Assembly (NCBI GenBank): GCA_949987705.1
Contig: OX465281.1
Location: forward strand, 1,218,001-1,282,000
Direction: 5' to 3'
Origin: Thereva unica
Taxonomy: Eukaryota; Arthropoda; Insecta; Diptera; Therevidae
DNA length: 64,000 bases
The notes beneath the pieces were generated by a model that did no database searches, had not been told where the DNA came from, and saw only the letters and a program-made list of their open reading frames with translations. Positions 1-12,620 of the stretch are shown in pieces (position 1 is the first letter of the stretch; each line of letters starts with the position of its first letter). Made by a program: the position numbers and the translations under genes.

Positions 1-3000
1 TTTCTTTTTATGTGGCCACCGATGATTCTATTTTAGTATTTTTGAATCCTGTTTAAAAACCAAAAATTCCGCCAGGATCAATACATTTGTCTCTTCATCT
101 GTAGGCCTATGTCTTGTTACGTCTATTGTTAAGCAAACGTTTACACCACCAGAATTCGGTTGAGCAATAATAAAACTGAGATTCAACTATGTATTGCTAA
201 ATGTTCTTGTCTCATAAAATACCTTCACCACTGGAACCGGCTTGCTTGCCATTTGCGAGGGAGTGCCGCTGAAATCTCCATCAAACTTTAATATTCTAAT
301 AATGTTTGTGCGCATATTGAATTTGTTTGTTTTTTCGCCGAGCTGCAGCTGTGAAAAATTTGCTCAGGCTTGAGTTAAATAACTTGAAATACGTGGTGTG
401 GTTCGCATGCATTGTGGCCTCAAGAAATAAGTTACACACCATATTGCATATTAATAACGAGTACAATCAGAATCAGTTCATTGTTAATTATTTATGCCTT
501 TCATGCTGAAATTTCCGCAGAAGTTTCTATATACTTAGTAAGCATGTGGTGACACGAGCTGTTTGGACATGATCTTTTGCTGTACTTGATGTTGGTCTAC
601 CATTAAAATTTACATCTAAGCTTACACTATAATTTTCGTTAATAAAATATTGAATTATTATTTTCATTTTAGGATGTAATTATAGAGTAGAATAAATATT
701 GACAATTAAATACGAATGCGGCTCTTAAAAATCGCACTCAACTATATTTAGCTTAATTCTGCCTTCAGCACAAAGTTATTGAGCAAATTAAATCCCCATC
801 GAAACTAAGTGGAGAAAATTATATGCAATTTTTCTTTAAGAGCAGAGCAACCAATTAAAAGCTCATAAATCCACCACTGAACTGCATTCACTGCAAAATT
901 TCCTCATTTACTGACTGCAAAGAGAATCCACCAAGCACTTTGTCGAGTGAATAAGTGAATAAGGCCGAGCCGCGATTAAAAGTGACAGCAAAACTTATCT
1001 TTATAAAATGGCTGGGAAAAATCAATAAATCCAAATTTGCTACAATTGCTGCCATAAATCACAACACAATGGAAGGAGGTCAACGCCGATCATGCCACGA
1101 AGATCAGTATGAGCCCTACTGATCGGTCGATCGGTGCATAATTGAAGGCTGACTTATGTGCAACGAACCTTAATCGAGTAAAGATATGCACAAACGATGC
1201 CGAACCGCGACTATAGATCCAAGTAGATCGCCTCCACAGACAATGATGCAATCGATCTTGATTGTCAGAGTTCGGTGCAATTCAATTGAAATCGCAGCAG
1301 CGACAAAGGATCACTCAAACACTTAAAAGATCATAATTGGGCGGAGTTCAGCTGGAGCAGTGCTTTTTGCGATTTCAATCAATGAGTCGATCATGAATTT
1401 GCAATCAAAGGAACGATAAACAAAATTCGCAGCGCTTTCATTGCTCGATTAGTCACGGGATCTTAGCGATCGCCAAGATTTATTCTTACCTGTGGTTCTT
1501 TGTTACTGCATTGTTGCAGCTGGTGAGCGCCTTTCTGGAAGTCATAAATCGCTTGTTTCTAGCAATTAAAAGCTTAACGGCCTTTCGATAGAGCAGCACA
1601 TTCCGCTAGAGAGTTTTTTGGGATTTCCGTAGATGGTGAAGACTACAATTCGGAAGATGGTCGTGGGCAGCAAAATTGGAATGTTTTCAAAGTGAACGCG
1701 CGGCGATCGGACTGCAGTGGGCGACTGTTTAAATATCAGACAAATAAACATTTATCCGAAACGATGCTGGTTTTTTTTATCAGCGATCGTTTTATGCCTA
1801 CGCTAGTTCTTAACTAGAGCCTGATTTTATCTAGATCACACTTGAGTTAGGTCATGGAGTGCAAATAGAGATGATTACCTTTTTTCAGACCAACTTAAAT
1901 CACTCTCACTGACGATTATGTAATAGGAATTGAGTTTTAGGCTTGCCATTTTTTTCTTCATATTATTCTTTAGCTTAGTTTTTTAACACTGGAAGTGCAG
2001 AGCTAAGGACCTAAAATGAGGTGTTCAAGTGTAGGTTTTCATGCTTTTTGAGATGTCATAATCTATTAGACGTACACCTCCATTTGGTCCTAGGTTTGCT
2101 TAATGCTGAACTATTCCCTTACTTGAATCTATTGTCTAGGTTCTCCCAGTCCCAATATTCATATTTCGCTCAGCCACCACAGCATTGTTCTAGGGAGCCT
2201 TAATAAGTCCCACTTTTTTTTAATGTAAGAATTCGATATAATTGTAATTATCGACGCTCTGATCTTCAGTCTAGATAGTTCTAAGCTCAAGAATCCTCCT
2301 TCGTACTAGCCCTCCTTCTCGTTGTTGGTCATGCTATGCTGCCATATCTCGTAGCAAGCTTAGATCGGAAGCAAGTTCGGTTTTTTACGCTATAAGAGAG
2401 TCCAGGAAGGCGATGATGGACTCGGCGTTTGATTTTGTGGATGTTTTAGATATGGAACATACTGACCGCGGGGGATTGTCCTACAGTCTAGAAGAACTAT
2501 TTATGAACGTATTCCTTGATTGTAGTATTCTCGAAAAGATCAGAGCTGTAGATAGGGAGTATGATCCAAACAAAATGATCGGATGTAGCGGGTATAGTTT
2601 AGCATAGTTTTCGAATCACCACCTTAAATGAACGAGTTGTATTTAAGGAGAGGCCGAATGAGGATTGGTATTATTTTTGTATCGTCAACTGGAACGGTTT
2701 GGGAAGGGCTGCAGTTTTTATAAGATAAAAGTGTAGGCGGAGACCGAAAGCAGATCATTTTCTGAAAACTAAAAACAGAGTAGACAATAAAAGTGATACC
2801 TGGATACCGCCAGAGACCGATTGAGATCTCGATTTGACTCCATCCAGCATTATATTGATCGACGCTCGGATAGAATATTCTCAGCTCAGTTCCTTAGAAC
2901 TGATTCAATACTTGGAGTTGAAATGACAGAGCAAGACGCCATGCTTGATTCGAACTGTCATTTCATCTGCATGTCGTGTCGATTTTAGCCACTGCAAGTT

Positions 3001-5180
3001 AAAAATCGAATTATTCTTTCTAGTAATTTTTTAATCTCATTATTTTAACGCATACCCAACTAACCCCTTTTGTCACAAGTATATTTTCAATAGAACTTTG
3101 CTTTCAGAGCAGGTTTTTGAACTGTAGTATAATATAGAACTTATAAATCCTTTATATAATATCAATTTGTAAATGTACCTAAGAGATATGTTTTTATAAT
3201 TTTTTAATTTCCCCCCAACCCAGAGCACGAATTATATAAATTAAACTTATTTAAATAGTTCGCAGCAATTTCAAAATTGCTCACCATTTACAACAGCTGT
3301 CGCCACAGTGACATTATTAATACCAAAAGATGCCACCACTGGCGGCCATGAATTGCTAAAAACAATCTAACGGCATTACTTTTTCGCACTCGGCTTTAAT
3401 TAATTGAATTACAAATTTCGCAATTATCTAGATAAAAAACACGACACACAACAGCGTCAAGACATGCATCCGTCAAACAGCGTGGAACATCGCAAACTCG
3501 CCGCGGGTGAATTTACGAAATGCCAGCGCCACCATATTCCGATCTTACTTAGCTCGGATCGGAGATCTGCGCCCGGCCGGATCGGTGTATCCAGGTATTT
3601 TGAAAAGCTGCAAATTCAGCAATTTTATGCGCGGTTTAAAAGTGATTTATTCGCTGACAACCAACCATCGGAGATTAGCTCGAAAAATGTACACAATCGA
3701 ATGTGATCGACAGTTGATTGCGAATTCCGCCGCTGAAGGCACAATTATGGCCGACTGCAGGTAGAAAATTCAAATCGATGCTGCATCGCAGTGGGGGGCT
3801 GCAGTGGCAGTGGCGGATTCTCGCACGAAAATTATTAATTAAAAATTTCCATTAATGAGAGTTTCTTCTAACCTCGAGTCGCTTTTCTCCACGGGTGAGT
3901 CGCCGCGGCTTTCTTTTTCTCGGAATTTGCATTCGCCTCTCACAAGGCGAAAGACGCCGCTCCAGAGACAATGAAGATGGCCGCAAACAAAGAAGTTAAT
4001 TGCTGCAACTAAAACGAGTAAAATGAAAATAAAGACGTCTTGCGAGACAAGACAAGAGGTCAAAAGTAGGAAGTCACTCGAGCATGGCTCCGCAGCAAGA
4101 ACGCCTGGACAACGGGCGGAATTCTTAGCGGACCAGTTTCCCAGCTTGACATATGGTGGCGGTTCGGCACTCAAGGGCTTTAGAATGTTGCTGGCGAGCT
4201 GGTGGTGGGCTTTCGGTCTGGTTTTAATGGATGGCGACTAAATTTTATTTGTTACCTTGTCCGACCTCCTACGTGCGGTTCTAACCTCTCGAGTGGGCTT
4301 CGCAGAACTGCCGCACTCTTGCTACACTCACCTTCGATTGATCTTGCGGGCTCGTAACGTGTGCTTCGCTATATTTGACGCGAAATGACAGAATTGAGAT
4401 GTTTGTGTTACTTCGGAGATTGATTAGCCTGGAGCTGCTATTAGGCTCCAATTCAGTGTTCTTAAAAGGCTGCTTTTATTCCAATTGTAACTCGTTTCCA
4501 GATTTCTGCTCAGGGTTTTGCGAGGGTTGTCGCATGAAGGATTTGTTTACTTTCAGAATTTTATTAGCAAATTCTTGTTTATTTGTTCATTCCATAACAG
4601 AAATCAGCTAATTGCAGACCTAGAAAATTTTAGTGTTTTTTTGCTTAAGTTGTAACGCCCATTAAGACCTTTGAATTGACACCTACGGTGCTTACGTCTA
4701 GCGCTATGGATTGTTGAGAAAATTTTAGAAATAGAAGAAATCATTGGGCTTAATCCCATAACTGGCCCAGTAGTAACTTTGTACCTTCTTTATAGTGCCT
4801 TTAAATTATTGGTGTAATCACACTCATGTCATTGCTCAGTTCTATGTACTTTTACAAATGTGTGGGTTCCTATTGCAAATTATGCTTACTGATAGCACCA
4901 TCTGTCGGGCTGAAGGCAAGTTATGCCTTTTGACTTTATAGTATCCACTTAAGCTGACATTGAGAACTCCACTGACGAAACTGTGTTTAGGGACAAACTA
5001 GAGAGACAACTGGACATTTTATTTGCAGTGGTCCATCTCTGGCTAAGGTCAGACATCTTGCATTTGTAAATCTTTTGTTATAGCCCTTGGGAACATGCTC
5101 TCGTGGCCCCTGCTGCTCCTATTGTTACCGTTCTGTGGACCTTAACTGAACTACGCTTGTTTAGTTGATGAGTCTTTTGA
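1..5180. other. Non-coding upstream or intronic DNA
   Basis: I see no exon I can support here. Open frames such as 3,404-3,706 (+) and 3,839-4,174 (-) have no recognisable domain and overlap frames on other strands. Most of the sequence is AT-rich with A/T runs, except 3.4-4.2 kb, which is richer in CpG. A GATC-rich block lies at 1,088-1,472 and is listed separately. If shot transcription starts upstream of the window, as CH1-containing isoforms require, this stretch is intron. Confidence 0.5.
1088..1472. promoter_or_regulatory. GATC-dense block
   Basis: Twelve GATC tetramers, several as CGATC or GATCG, occur in about 385 bp, where one or two are expected by chance. Further copies follow near 1,691, 1,769 and 1,832. 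It could be a homotypic cluster of binding sites, an insulator-type element or a decayed repeat. The sequence does not say which. Confidence 0.25.
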
Positions 5181-5620
5181 TAAATTTAGCTGTAGTGGGC
5201 TCAATGTCGAACGGCTCAAAATACGACTCAAGCCACCCCATTCGGCACAAAAATATAAAGCTGCACATCATAGAGGAAGATCCTTTATAAAAATTCTGAA
5301 TAGAAGTGGTTCGAGAATGGAGCCTTGAGGGACCCATCTTAGTAGAGTACTCGTGGAACTGCATGCACCTAGTTTAACTTGTTGAAAGCGGTAAGTTAAA
5401 AGCTATCCAGAAGATTAAGAGCAGTTAGAGAAAAGTCGACTTACGAGATGAGTTTTTGCTGAAGCCAGCGTGATTAACGCTATCGAAAACAATTTACGAT
5501 GCGAAAGATTCCAGTTTGCTTCATTACATTTCAAACATACGATTTAAAGCAGGTTAATCATAATCTAATCTTAATTCATCCTGGATATCGGCAAGTCGAT
5601 AAGGAATCTAGTCGTCTGAG
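5180..5620 (-). mobile_element. Decayed non-LTR retrotransposon RT fragment
   Basis: On the - strand the translation contains the reverse-transcriptase motif VPQGSILEPLLFRIFIKDL at about 5,290-5,345. A degraded FDSVNH-type motif lies upstream on that strand near 5,470. The order fits fingers/palm motifs of Jockey- or CR1-like LINEs. Frameshifts and stops show it is dead. The element limits cannot be set by eye. Confidence 0.6.
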
Positions 5621-7860
5621 TAGGGATAAATGCACAAAGCACTCGATAATAGATTTGTAAAGGATCTGGCACTAATCACCTAACAACTGTCGTAAAACTA
5701 AATTAGATACAAAAGGGACGGTGTTTTCGACAAATGAAGCTAGAAACACCCACATATTGATGTACCCAGACTATACAAGCGTTATCATCACGCTCATGGA
5801 CTGTTTCTTCTCGTTCACGACACAGCTTCCGAGTGAGATAATTATCCAGTTTACCTGGGATCTGTCATTTTTATTTTTACGTTATTCCGCCATAAATCAA
5901 TTGGCGAAACCCTATTTTTACATCTTTGTGTCACTATCTCCGATTTATCTTTATGGCCAACAATGGGAAGCTATCATCCAATAAAGATTTGAAATCATTA
6001 ACTTTTATTTGTATTCGGAATCGCCGTGACACGGCAAATAGCAAACATCGTAAATTCCGCAGAGGTGACGTCATTGGTGATTTCTTCCGCGCCAAGAACC
6101 AGCACCGGCCCGGACGCCGCACCTCTGCCACTTTCGGGCAAAGTAACATAATTAGCGTTGGAAGAAAATATTTTCGCGATCGTGTTGTCCGCCCTCTCCT
6201 CAAGATCGCAGATTTCAGCTCCAGGTGACATAATCAGGTACAACATAACCATGACAGCATCGCCGCGCATACTCCGTGTACCGAAGGCAGAGAGTCTGAC
6301 GTAACGAAAGACTTTTCAGCTGCCGTCGGGTAGAACGCGAACTTCTTTCAGCGATGGGACAAGACCCATTTTGCCGACTTGTGTGACTTTATACCTTTAT
6401 GGAATCACCTGCGGCGTCCCTGTCGCTCCATGCGGTGGGCACATCTCGCTCCACACCACTACTCCACCACTACTCCACCATTATCCGGGCTCTCTCCCGC
6501 GAGTTTCGTCAATTAAACTAAATTGGCGTGCAAAATACCAACAAACTAAAAAATCAACAACAACAACAAACGGCACGCCGACGCCGACAGAGATCCTCAG
6601 GTCTCTTTTTCACCTGAGCGTAGTATATCGCACGGGTAACCGTGGAAGTTGTTACATGCACTTGGCTTCTTCCCATTCATGTCTGTCCGCCCCCACCTCG
6701 CCCGTGTGTCCACCTGGTACGGGTTACAGTTGTATATGTCAGCACTGCGCTCGCCGCCAGCTGCCGTGTAAATGATTGTTTGGATGTCTTCAGGTGTAAT
6801 GGGGGGATACACCTGTGATGTATACACCTGAGACCGAAGCTTGATCCACTTCGCCGATCATAGCCTAGTCGTGGTCGACAGCGAGAACATATTCGAGCCG
6901 AAAAGTTGACGCTGAAAAGTTCGCGGAGAAAAGTGCGTTTTTATATTTATCACATAAAAAATTCGCTTGAAGTTTTTCGCCGCAATCGATTCTAATTCGA
7001 ACAAAGCGAATTGACGGATTTTTACCTTTCTGTTGGCCGTTTTCGAAGTGGGTGGTTTTTTGAGTTGTTTTTTTTTGTTGAAGGGTTGTGATGGAAACGT
7101 TGTTTGCGGTTATTATTCGCGTCCGATATTTACTCGGTGAATTAGGGGAAAATTGCGAAGGATTACCAGTGTTGAAGCACCCACTTTTTGTGGATGACCG
7201 ATTACGGCCCGAGCGTGATTTCTAAAGTTTGTTTCGTTGCCAAATTATGTTGGATTTTGTCCAGCTGAATCGAACTTAAAATCCGGAGTTGTTATTCGAA
7301 TAATGGCGAAAGTGCTCTGAAATGACTTTAATTCAGTTTTTTATCTACGAATGAAGAAGTCTAGCCATTTGCATTGTGCTTACCAAGTAGTTGTTGAAAA
7401 TACCAAATATTTTATAGAACCTGAACCAATTCACCATGAACCCATATGATTACATACCCAAAAACCTAAAATAGAGCTGCAAGCCGTTATTGTTCGAAGG
7501 GACTCCACAATTTAGAAAATAAATAGTTTTCACAGCGTTCATTCATAATGTCGCCGTGTTTTCTGTCTGTTCATCATTCATTTTTAGGATGGCCTAACCT
7601 TACAATTTCAAGCAGTGAATAAAACTGCGCAGCTTTGTTCTGCATTCCGATAAAGTCGCCTTCGTAGTCTTAGGAGTGGAGTGCTAGAGTGCTTATTCTT
7701 TACTCCAAAGGCAGAATAGGAAGAAGTTTTTCATTTGTTGTGATCCAACTCAGGGGAGACGACTATGAATAGCATAACATAATTAACTAAATAATACTGC
7801 AACCATTCGCATAAATTTTTTACACGTGAGATTTTTCAAATTTTAAAAAATCTCCAGCAA
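5621..7860. other. GC/CpG-richer non-coding block, possible promoter
   Basis: From about 5.9 to 7.2 kb the DNA is richer in GC and CpG than its surroundings. It includes a CCACTACT tandem run at 6,450-6,480, and 6,830-6,960 resembles an insect 5' leader. Open frames exist on both strands (for example 6,371-6,775 + and 5,998-6,270 -), but none has a recognisable domain. A distal shot promoter with an untranslated exon is possible but unproven. Confidence 0.25.
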
Positions 7861-7863
7861 GTT

Positions 7864-8117
7864 GGGCCTTTCCTTAGAATATAGAACTGCAGGAAAGGCC
7901 CTCGCGTATAAAATCAGTGTACCTAGCCATAGTGAAATCTGGCTCAAATTGGGTTAGTTGTCTGCCAAATTATATTCAAATTGCCCCTCCTCTATTCCAC
8001 ATGCTTTTTCCGCTTTAGTGGACACACAACTGCCTAAACGTGAGCACTCACTCAACAAGAATTTCATTTCGCTAAAATTCAGGGAGTGCCTTCCTGTAGT
8101 TCTATATTCTAAGGGCC
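7864..8117. repeat. Short inverted-repeat element
   Basis: The left end reads TTAGAATATAGAACTGCAGG at about 7,874. Its near-complement, TAGTTCTATATTCTAAGGGC, closes the segment at about 8,097-8,117. The ends share roughly 25-30 bases with a few differences around a 254-bp unit, as expected for a small non-autonomous DNA transposon. No clean target duplication was found. Confidence 0.45.
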
Positions 8118-8224
8118 TTTTCGCGGTCCGTGTAACTTGTCGCTTACGTTGCAGCATTCGCCGAGTCGCAAGTTAGGCTGGACGGTGGTGGCTAAACAAT
8201 CCAGGGCCGGCAGGTCGTGGTCTG

Positions 8225-8510
8225 ATTGTTTTTGTTTTCGCCTTGGGGCCAAGTAGCGCCACACACTCATCGGACGCCAATTTTATGTGGCCTGCAGTCC
8301 AAGAAAACTGACAAAAAACTTTGTGTTTGGGCATTTATCGTCAGTTCATACCGCAAGATCTGAACTTCTATTTACTCTCAAGCCGTGAATGTACGGCAAA
8401 AATCCACGCCGTACCTACTCGGATCGGAAAACAAGGCGCGAAAACCATCCACACTGGCGTTCGCGCTTGTTCACGGGTGTTCACGGGGTGAGTCTAGAGC
8501 CGCCTTGGAG
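8225..8510 (+). repeat. Interspersed repeat, copy 1 (uninterrupted)
   Basis: This stretch matches 44,170-45,000 in inverse orientation, including the core CTGCAGTCCAAGAAAACTGA, the GATCTGAAC block, the ACGCCGTA block and the GAGCCGCC end. Here the halves are continuous. In the other copy they are split by a SINE-like element and a small inverted-repeat element. The family is unknown to me. Confidence 0.6.
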
Positions 8511-10336
8511 TTTTCGTTGAGGCCATGAACTTTTTTGCACTTGAATTAACAACCTGCTATGCTTGCTGTCGTCTTGGCCTGTGTGTCTGAAGGGAATCAT
8601 GGTTTCACCTGCAAGTCACAGCCTGTCAGGCGGGTACCTGAAGTATCATCCCTCAATCAGACTGAGAAATCTGTGGCCTTCTTCGGGCCGTGCCGGCCGA
8701 CCTGTTGTGAAAGGCCACTGCCTACTGGCGGCCTGTAGTGGGGGTCTTTAGTGGAGAAACATGTTTTACTTAATTTTTACCCAGTTTTCTCGCAATTTTA
8801 CACTGTTTCTTGAAAAACTTGATATTTGCCGAGACCCTCTCTGCCCACTTGAGATTGGGTGAGATTCGGCTCTTTTGTTCCTTTTAACAAATGTGTAAGT
8901 TCGAAAGCTACTTCACGTTTGCCTTCTCTTAAATTCAACATTTGTTGGTAGATTTTCCTTCTTTCGTTGTTTTGCCCATCCGACCATTTCTACACAGACC
9001 AACATCCAAAAACATCCAATTGCAATTAAATCTACTAATTTGTGATTAATTCCATCCTCATGCTCTTAAATTTCTTTCAATTAATCCGCTAATGCAATTA
9101 ATTATCCGCACGTCAATTCTTTAACAGCGGTATGCAAATAAGCAGAGTCAATGCGAGCCGTCGATATCTCTACTCCAAACTTGGAAGCTAGCTGTTTACT
9201 ATATTCGATGATTAACGATTGGCGAAACCTGTTGAGATACCCAACAGACCATGAGCTCCTCCTAAGCTCAAGCTGTGATACCTGCCACACACAATATACG
9301 TAGGCAAAAATCTTCTCAATGGAAATAGAAAAAAAAATTTCAATAATAATAATAATAATATTTTTTTCGAAATTCCGATTCTTTTCGCGGCGACAAGGAA
9401 ATCTCGTTAGAGTTCATTGCTGACGGCTTCCAAGTTTGAATGGATTCAAATTAACTCGCCACCATCGCCACGTTTGGTCCACATATGGCAACACTAGTCC
9501 ACTGTACGCCTGCGCAACCGCCTATTTAAATTCCGATCATGTTTTTTCTGTTTTTGTTTTTTTTGTTTGTTGTTGTAATTTCGTTTGGGTTAATTATTGT
9601 GATGTCACAGCCGCAGCTTGTTCATATATGGAAAAGCGGAAAATGCAGGTGGATACCGGCACAAGTAAAAAAACAAAACAATTAAAAGAATCTGTTGGAG
9701 TTACGACAAATGCTCCACACGAACAGCTCTGGCTTTGGTTCACAAGTGATTTATGATTCCATTGGAAGATGATGAAAATCTCTAATAAGTGGGTAAACAG
9801 TCGCCACACGACCGCTATGTTTAGGCCCGGTCTAAATGCTTCGTTAAACTACGATTTTTAAGCGCTTTTCTCCTCCAAACTGCAATGTTTAATCGACCCC
9901 TTATTGATTATCCCTTATCAATAGCCGCACGAATATGACTGATGCCACTCCAGCATTATCTGGAAACTTTCGTTAATCTCTAAGATAATTTTATCGACAC
10001 CCAAGGCTTCTCCGCCGTTCTTCCCTAAGACTGTCTTGCTAGTAGCAAACTGTGACCTTAAAGGTGCGCTCCAAACCTTGTGCGAGTGCGCCGCGGAATT
10101 ACTGGTAATCAAAATGCAATTAGACCCGCGGAGAGCAGTCGCAATTCGCTCGGAAAGTACACAATAAATCCGAAAAGCACTCGAAACGTTTCCATCGCAG
10201 TCAAATCGCGCGAAATTAATTTGGGAAAAACAACAACAAAAAATAATTCTTCAATTTTACGTCCGCCGCGTTATAACCGTTATTTCCGGTTACTCACACA
10301 AATTTAAAAACAATTTCCTTCTATTTCAGTGGTGTG
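8511..10336. other. Non-coding DNA upstream of alternative first exon
   Basis: No gene or recognisable transposon is seen. An (AAT)n microsatellite lies at 9,342-9,360. The last few hundred bases contain several Inr-like TCAGT motifs leading into the candidate promoter. Confidence 0.4.
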
Positions 10337-10664
10337 TGTCTAGTTCAGTGCTAATCGAAAAAATAGTGAACAAATTCGAAGTAAAGAAAAAAACACAAAG
10401 CGAAATTGTGCCGACCATTCCCACTCACCTGGGTTTTCCGAGCAACAGGTACAAAGTTTGTTCTGAAATTTCCCTTGCCGTGCGGTGCTGGTGCATGTGA
10501 ATGTTCCGCTCAGTGACTAGAGCCCTCATATGGCAGTGTAGACTCATATTTTCATGGGCGCTGAAACGATCGCGATCGGAAATGTAAATCGCCGCGCATT
10601 TTCAAAAGTGCAGCTCTTTACCTATCAGTGATATTAGCGACGATTTTTTGGAAAACGGAACGAA
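10337..10664 (+). promoter_or_regulatory. shot: Candidate alternative promoter and 5' leader
   Basis: Inr-like TTCAGTG motifs occur near 10,326 and 10,344 and a CTCAGTGAC near 10,509, ahead of the coding exon. A plausible donor (CAACAG/GTACAA) sits at 10,448/10,449. A plausible acceptor (CTCTTTACCTATCAG) ends at 10,628. A small untranslated exon may therefore be spliced to 10,629. An in-frame TAG at 10,635 lies upstream of the ATG at 10,665, so translation cannot begin earlier in this exon. This is motif reading only. Confidence 0.35.
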
Positions 10665-11243
10665 ATGTATAAAATTGACGACGAATTTCGTCCACCTGGA
10701 CGTGTTTTTATGAGGGCAACACAGGAGAATCCTGTTGCTGTCCCAGAAAGGAAATCGAGCTTAAAGAGGATCTCATCGAAAGGACCAGCGATCACAACAA
10801 ATCTCGATGATAGGAACCTCCGATTCCAGCATGAAGTTAAGCATGAGAAGACCATCGAGGCCGTGATCACAGACTATCCGGGGGGATTGCCCGCCGGTAT
10901 TGTTCCACACACAACAACGTCCATGGTGCATCATAAGAACACCTTCCACAACAATGCTGACGGATTTACGAAGATCCCGGAGAATATTCAGAGCCTTCAA
11001 GCGATTACGAGGAATAAGCGACTTTCAACCGAGGTGTTGGGTTCTAGTCTGGAGTCGACGAAAACGTCGCAGCGTGCTCCTGATGGCCATCGGAGGATAA
11101 CAACTCATATTGTGAGGAAGGTGACCACTATGACTAGAGCGGAGGAGGAAGCAAGTGCGCAGGATTTACTTCACACGGCGAGAGATAGCAGAACCCAAAT
11201 TGGGTATCATGTTGCACAAGCGATCGAGCCCAAGCGTCCAAAG
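10665..11243 (+). CDS. shot: shot alternative first coding exon (CH2-only type)
   Basis: The exon holds 193 codons from ATG 10,665 to the donor CCAAAG/GTGAAA at 11,243/11,244 and ends in phase 0. The ATG follows CGAA and an in-frame stop at 10,635. The peptide is hydrophilic, rich in Lys, Arg, Thr and Ser, with no visible fold or signal peptide. It contains a basic ITTHIVRKVTTMTRAEEE stretch (about residues 145-162) and ends EPKRPK. Its phase matches the CH2 exon at 23,461 exactly, so direct splicing gives an unstructured head followed by CH2 without CH1. Known biology: fly shot has promoters giving CH1+CH2 forms and a CH2-only form C with weaker actin binding. Assigning this exon to that class is inference from position and phase. 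It could also be a small independent gene, but the frame closes soon after the donor. Confidence 0.7.
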
Positions 11244-11679
11244 GTGAAAGATTGTTATTTATTGACTCGCATTTTCTTTTTCTTTCGTAAAGTAAACAAC
11301 CATTTTGATAAGGTACATTAGGCAAGGAGATTGCTCCACATGACCATAAAAGCTAAGAGGTATTTTATCAAAATTAATCACAGTTTGTCATCTTGGAGGA
11401 TTTGAAGGCCTAAGAGTAGGATTGTCTACAAAAAGAGCTCCCTGACATTACATGGCCATTCCGCGTTACTCCAGGCAAAGTCGTCAGTGTCATGTCCGAA
11501 AAGTGTCTCTCGTTATAATATTATCTGAAACTTCCGTGTCTTGTGATTAGTTGTACTATCATCTGAAGGTGTATGCTCACGATTTGTCTTTTGCTATCAT
11601 CCGCTTTTCACCATCTTAGCCTGCCTACTCGTTAACACAGCTTCCTAGCGTTTCTAGTGTTTCAATACGATTCTTCTCA

Positions 11680-11855
11680 GTTCTTTACCGATGGGAAAGT
11701 ATGATTACAGATCTCAGAATCTAGATTGCCATTCTCAATAACATCTGTGCGTCCTTTAACCCAGTATAGCGTCACGTTATTTTGCTTCGCACACCAATGC
11801 CACAAAAACGAAGCACTGTCTGATCTCCAACAAAAATTGTACCGACCTTCCTCCT
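11680..11855 (-). mobile_element. LINE RNase H fragment
   Basis: The - strand translation contains a degraded RNase H segment, CAKQNNVTLYWVKGRTDVIE, resembling the conserved WVxGHxxIxGNE core. It is a relic of an RNase H-bearing non-LTR retrotransposon. It abuts a different LINE fragment in the opposite orientation. Confidence 0.55.
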
Positions 11856-12620
11856 GCCTCAGTGGATAAAGAGAATCTAACGGCTGACTCAACTCTCAAC
11901 ATCCTAGGGGTAACTTTAACGGATCATCTGCGATGGAATGATCACATATTCCAAATCGCCAAACAAGCCTCCCAACGCCTTGGATTTCTCATGAGATGCA
12001 AGTTCCTCCTCCAGCCAGCCGCATTGGCTACAATATACAAATCCTACATTCGGCCGCGCCTCGAATACAACTCGTATATCTGGGCAGGCGCCCCAAAAAC
12101 CACCTTGGCTTGCCTCGACAAGGTGCAAAATCGTGCCCTCAAACTCATTGGTGATGGCCCCTTTCGCGCCTCCATAGACACCTTAAGCCACCGTAGGAAT
12201 GTAGCAGCCCTCTCCATACTTTATCGCTATTACCATGGCGACTGTTCCACTAAAATTCAGGACCTCCTGCCTGCACGACAATACTTTTCCCGTAACACAA
12301 GACTAGCCCGCTCGGCTCACCCTATACCCTACAGCCCCGTTCACGCATAATATGGTTTAGAAGTTCGTTTATGAATAGAACAACTCGACTGTGGAATAAT
12401 CTCCCGCAGTCAGTATTTCCGAACTCGTACAACACCTTAGAGTTCAATCGTGAGGTTCATCGTCATTTTCTTCTACACCCTCCAGACCCCCTCTAACCTT
12501 TCCTATTCTCCTTTATTCTTCAAACCAAGCTTACTACTAGACATTGCACCATGAACTGAACGACATGACGGACTGGTAGTATAAAGGGTTACACCTAAGC
12601 TTGGTTTTTTTCATATAAAA
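11855..12620 (+). mobile_element. Jockey-like LINE, 3' end of ORF2
   Basis: The frame at 11,862-12,350 encodes the post-RT region typical of Jockey-clade ORF2: LNILGVTLTDHLRWNDHI, then YKSYIRPRLEY, then LDKVQNRALKLIGD. A frameshift near 12,350 moves the C-terminus (TRLWNNLPQSVFP) into another frame, ending at a stop near 12,497. A short 3' tail follows. The 5' part is missing, the usual 5'-truncated LINE structure. Related fragments lie at 38.5, 48.6-49.5 and 53.5 kb. Confidence 0.8.

Noticed and set aside
3404..4241. Several overlapping open frames of 72-111 codons
   Set aside because: They overlap on both strands, show no domain and no compatible splice sites.
5998..6775. Small genes encoded at 5,998-6,270 (-) or 6,371-6,775 (+)
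   Set aside because: Frames are open because the block is GC-richer. Translations show low-complexity Thr/Pro or no motif, and competing frames exist on the other strand.
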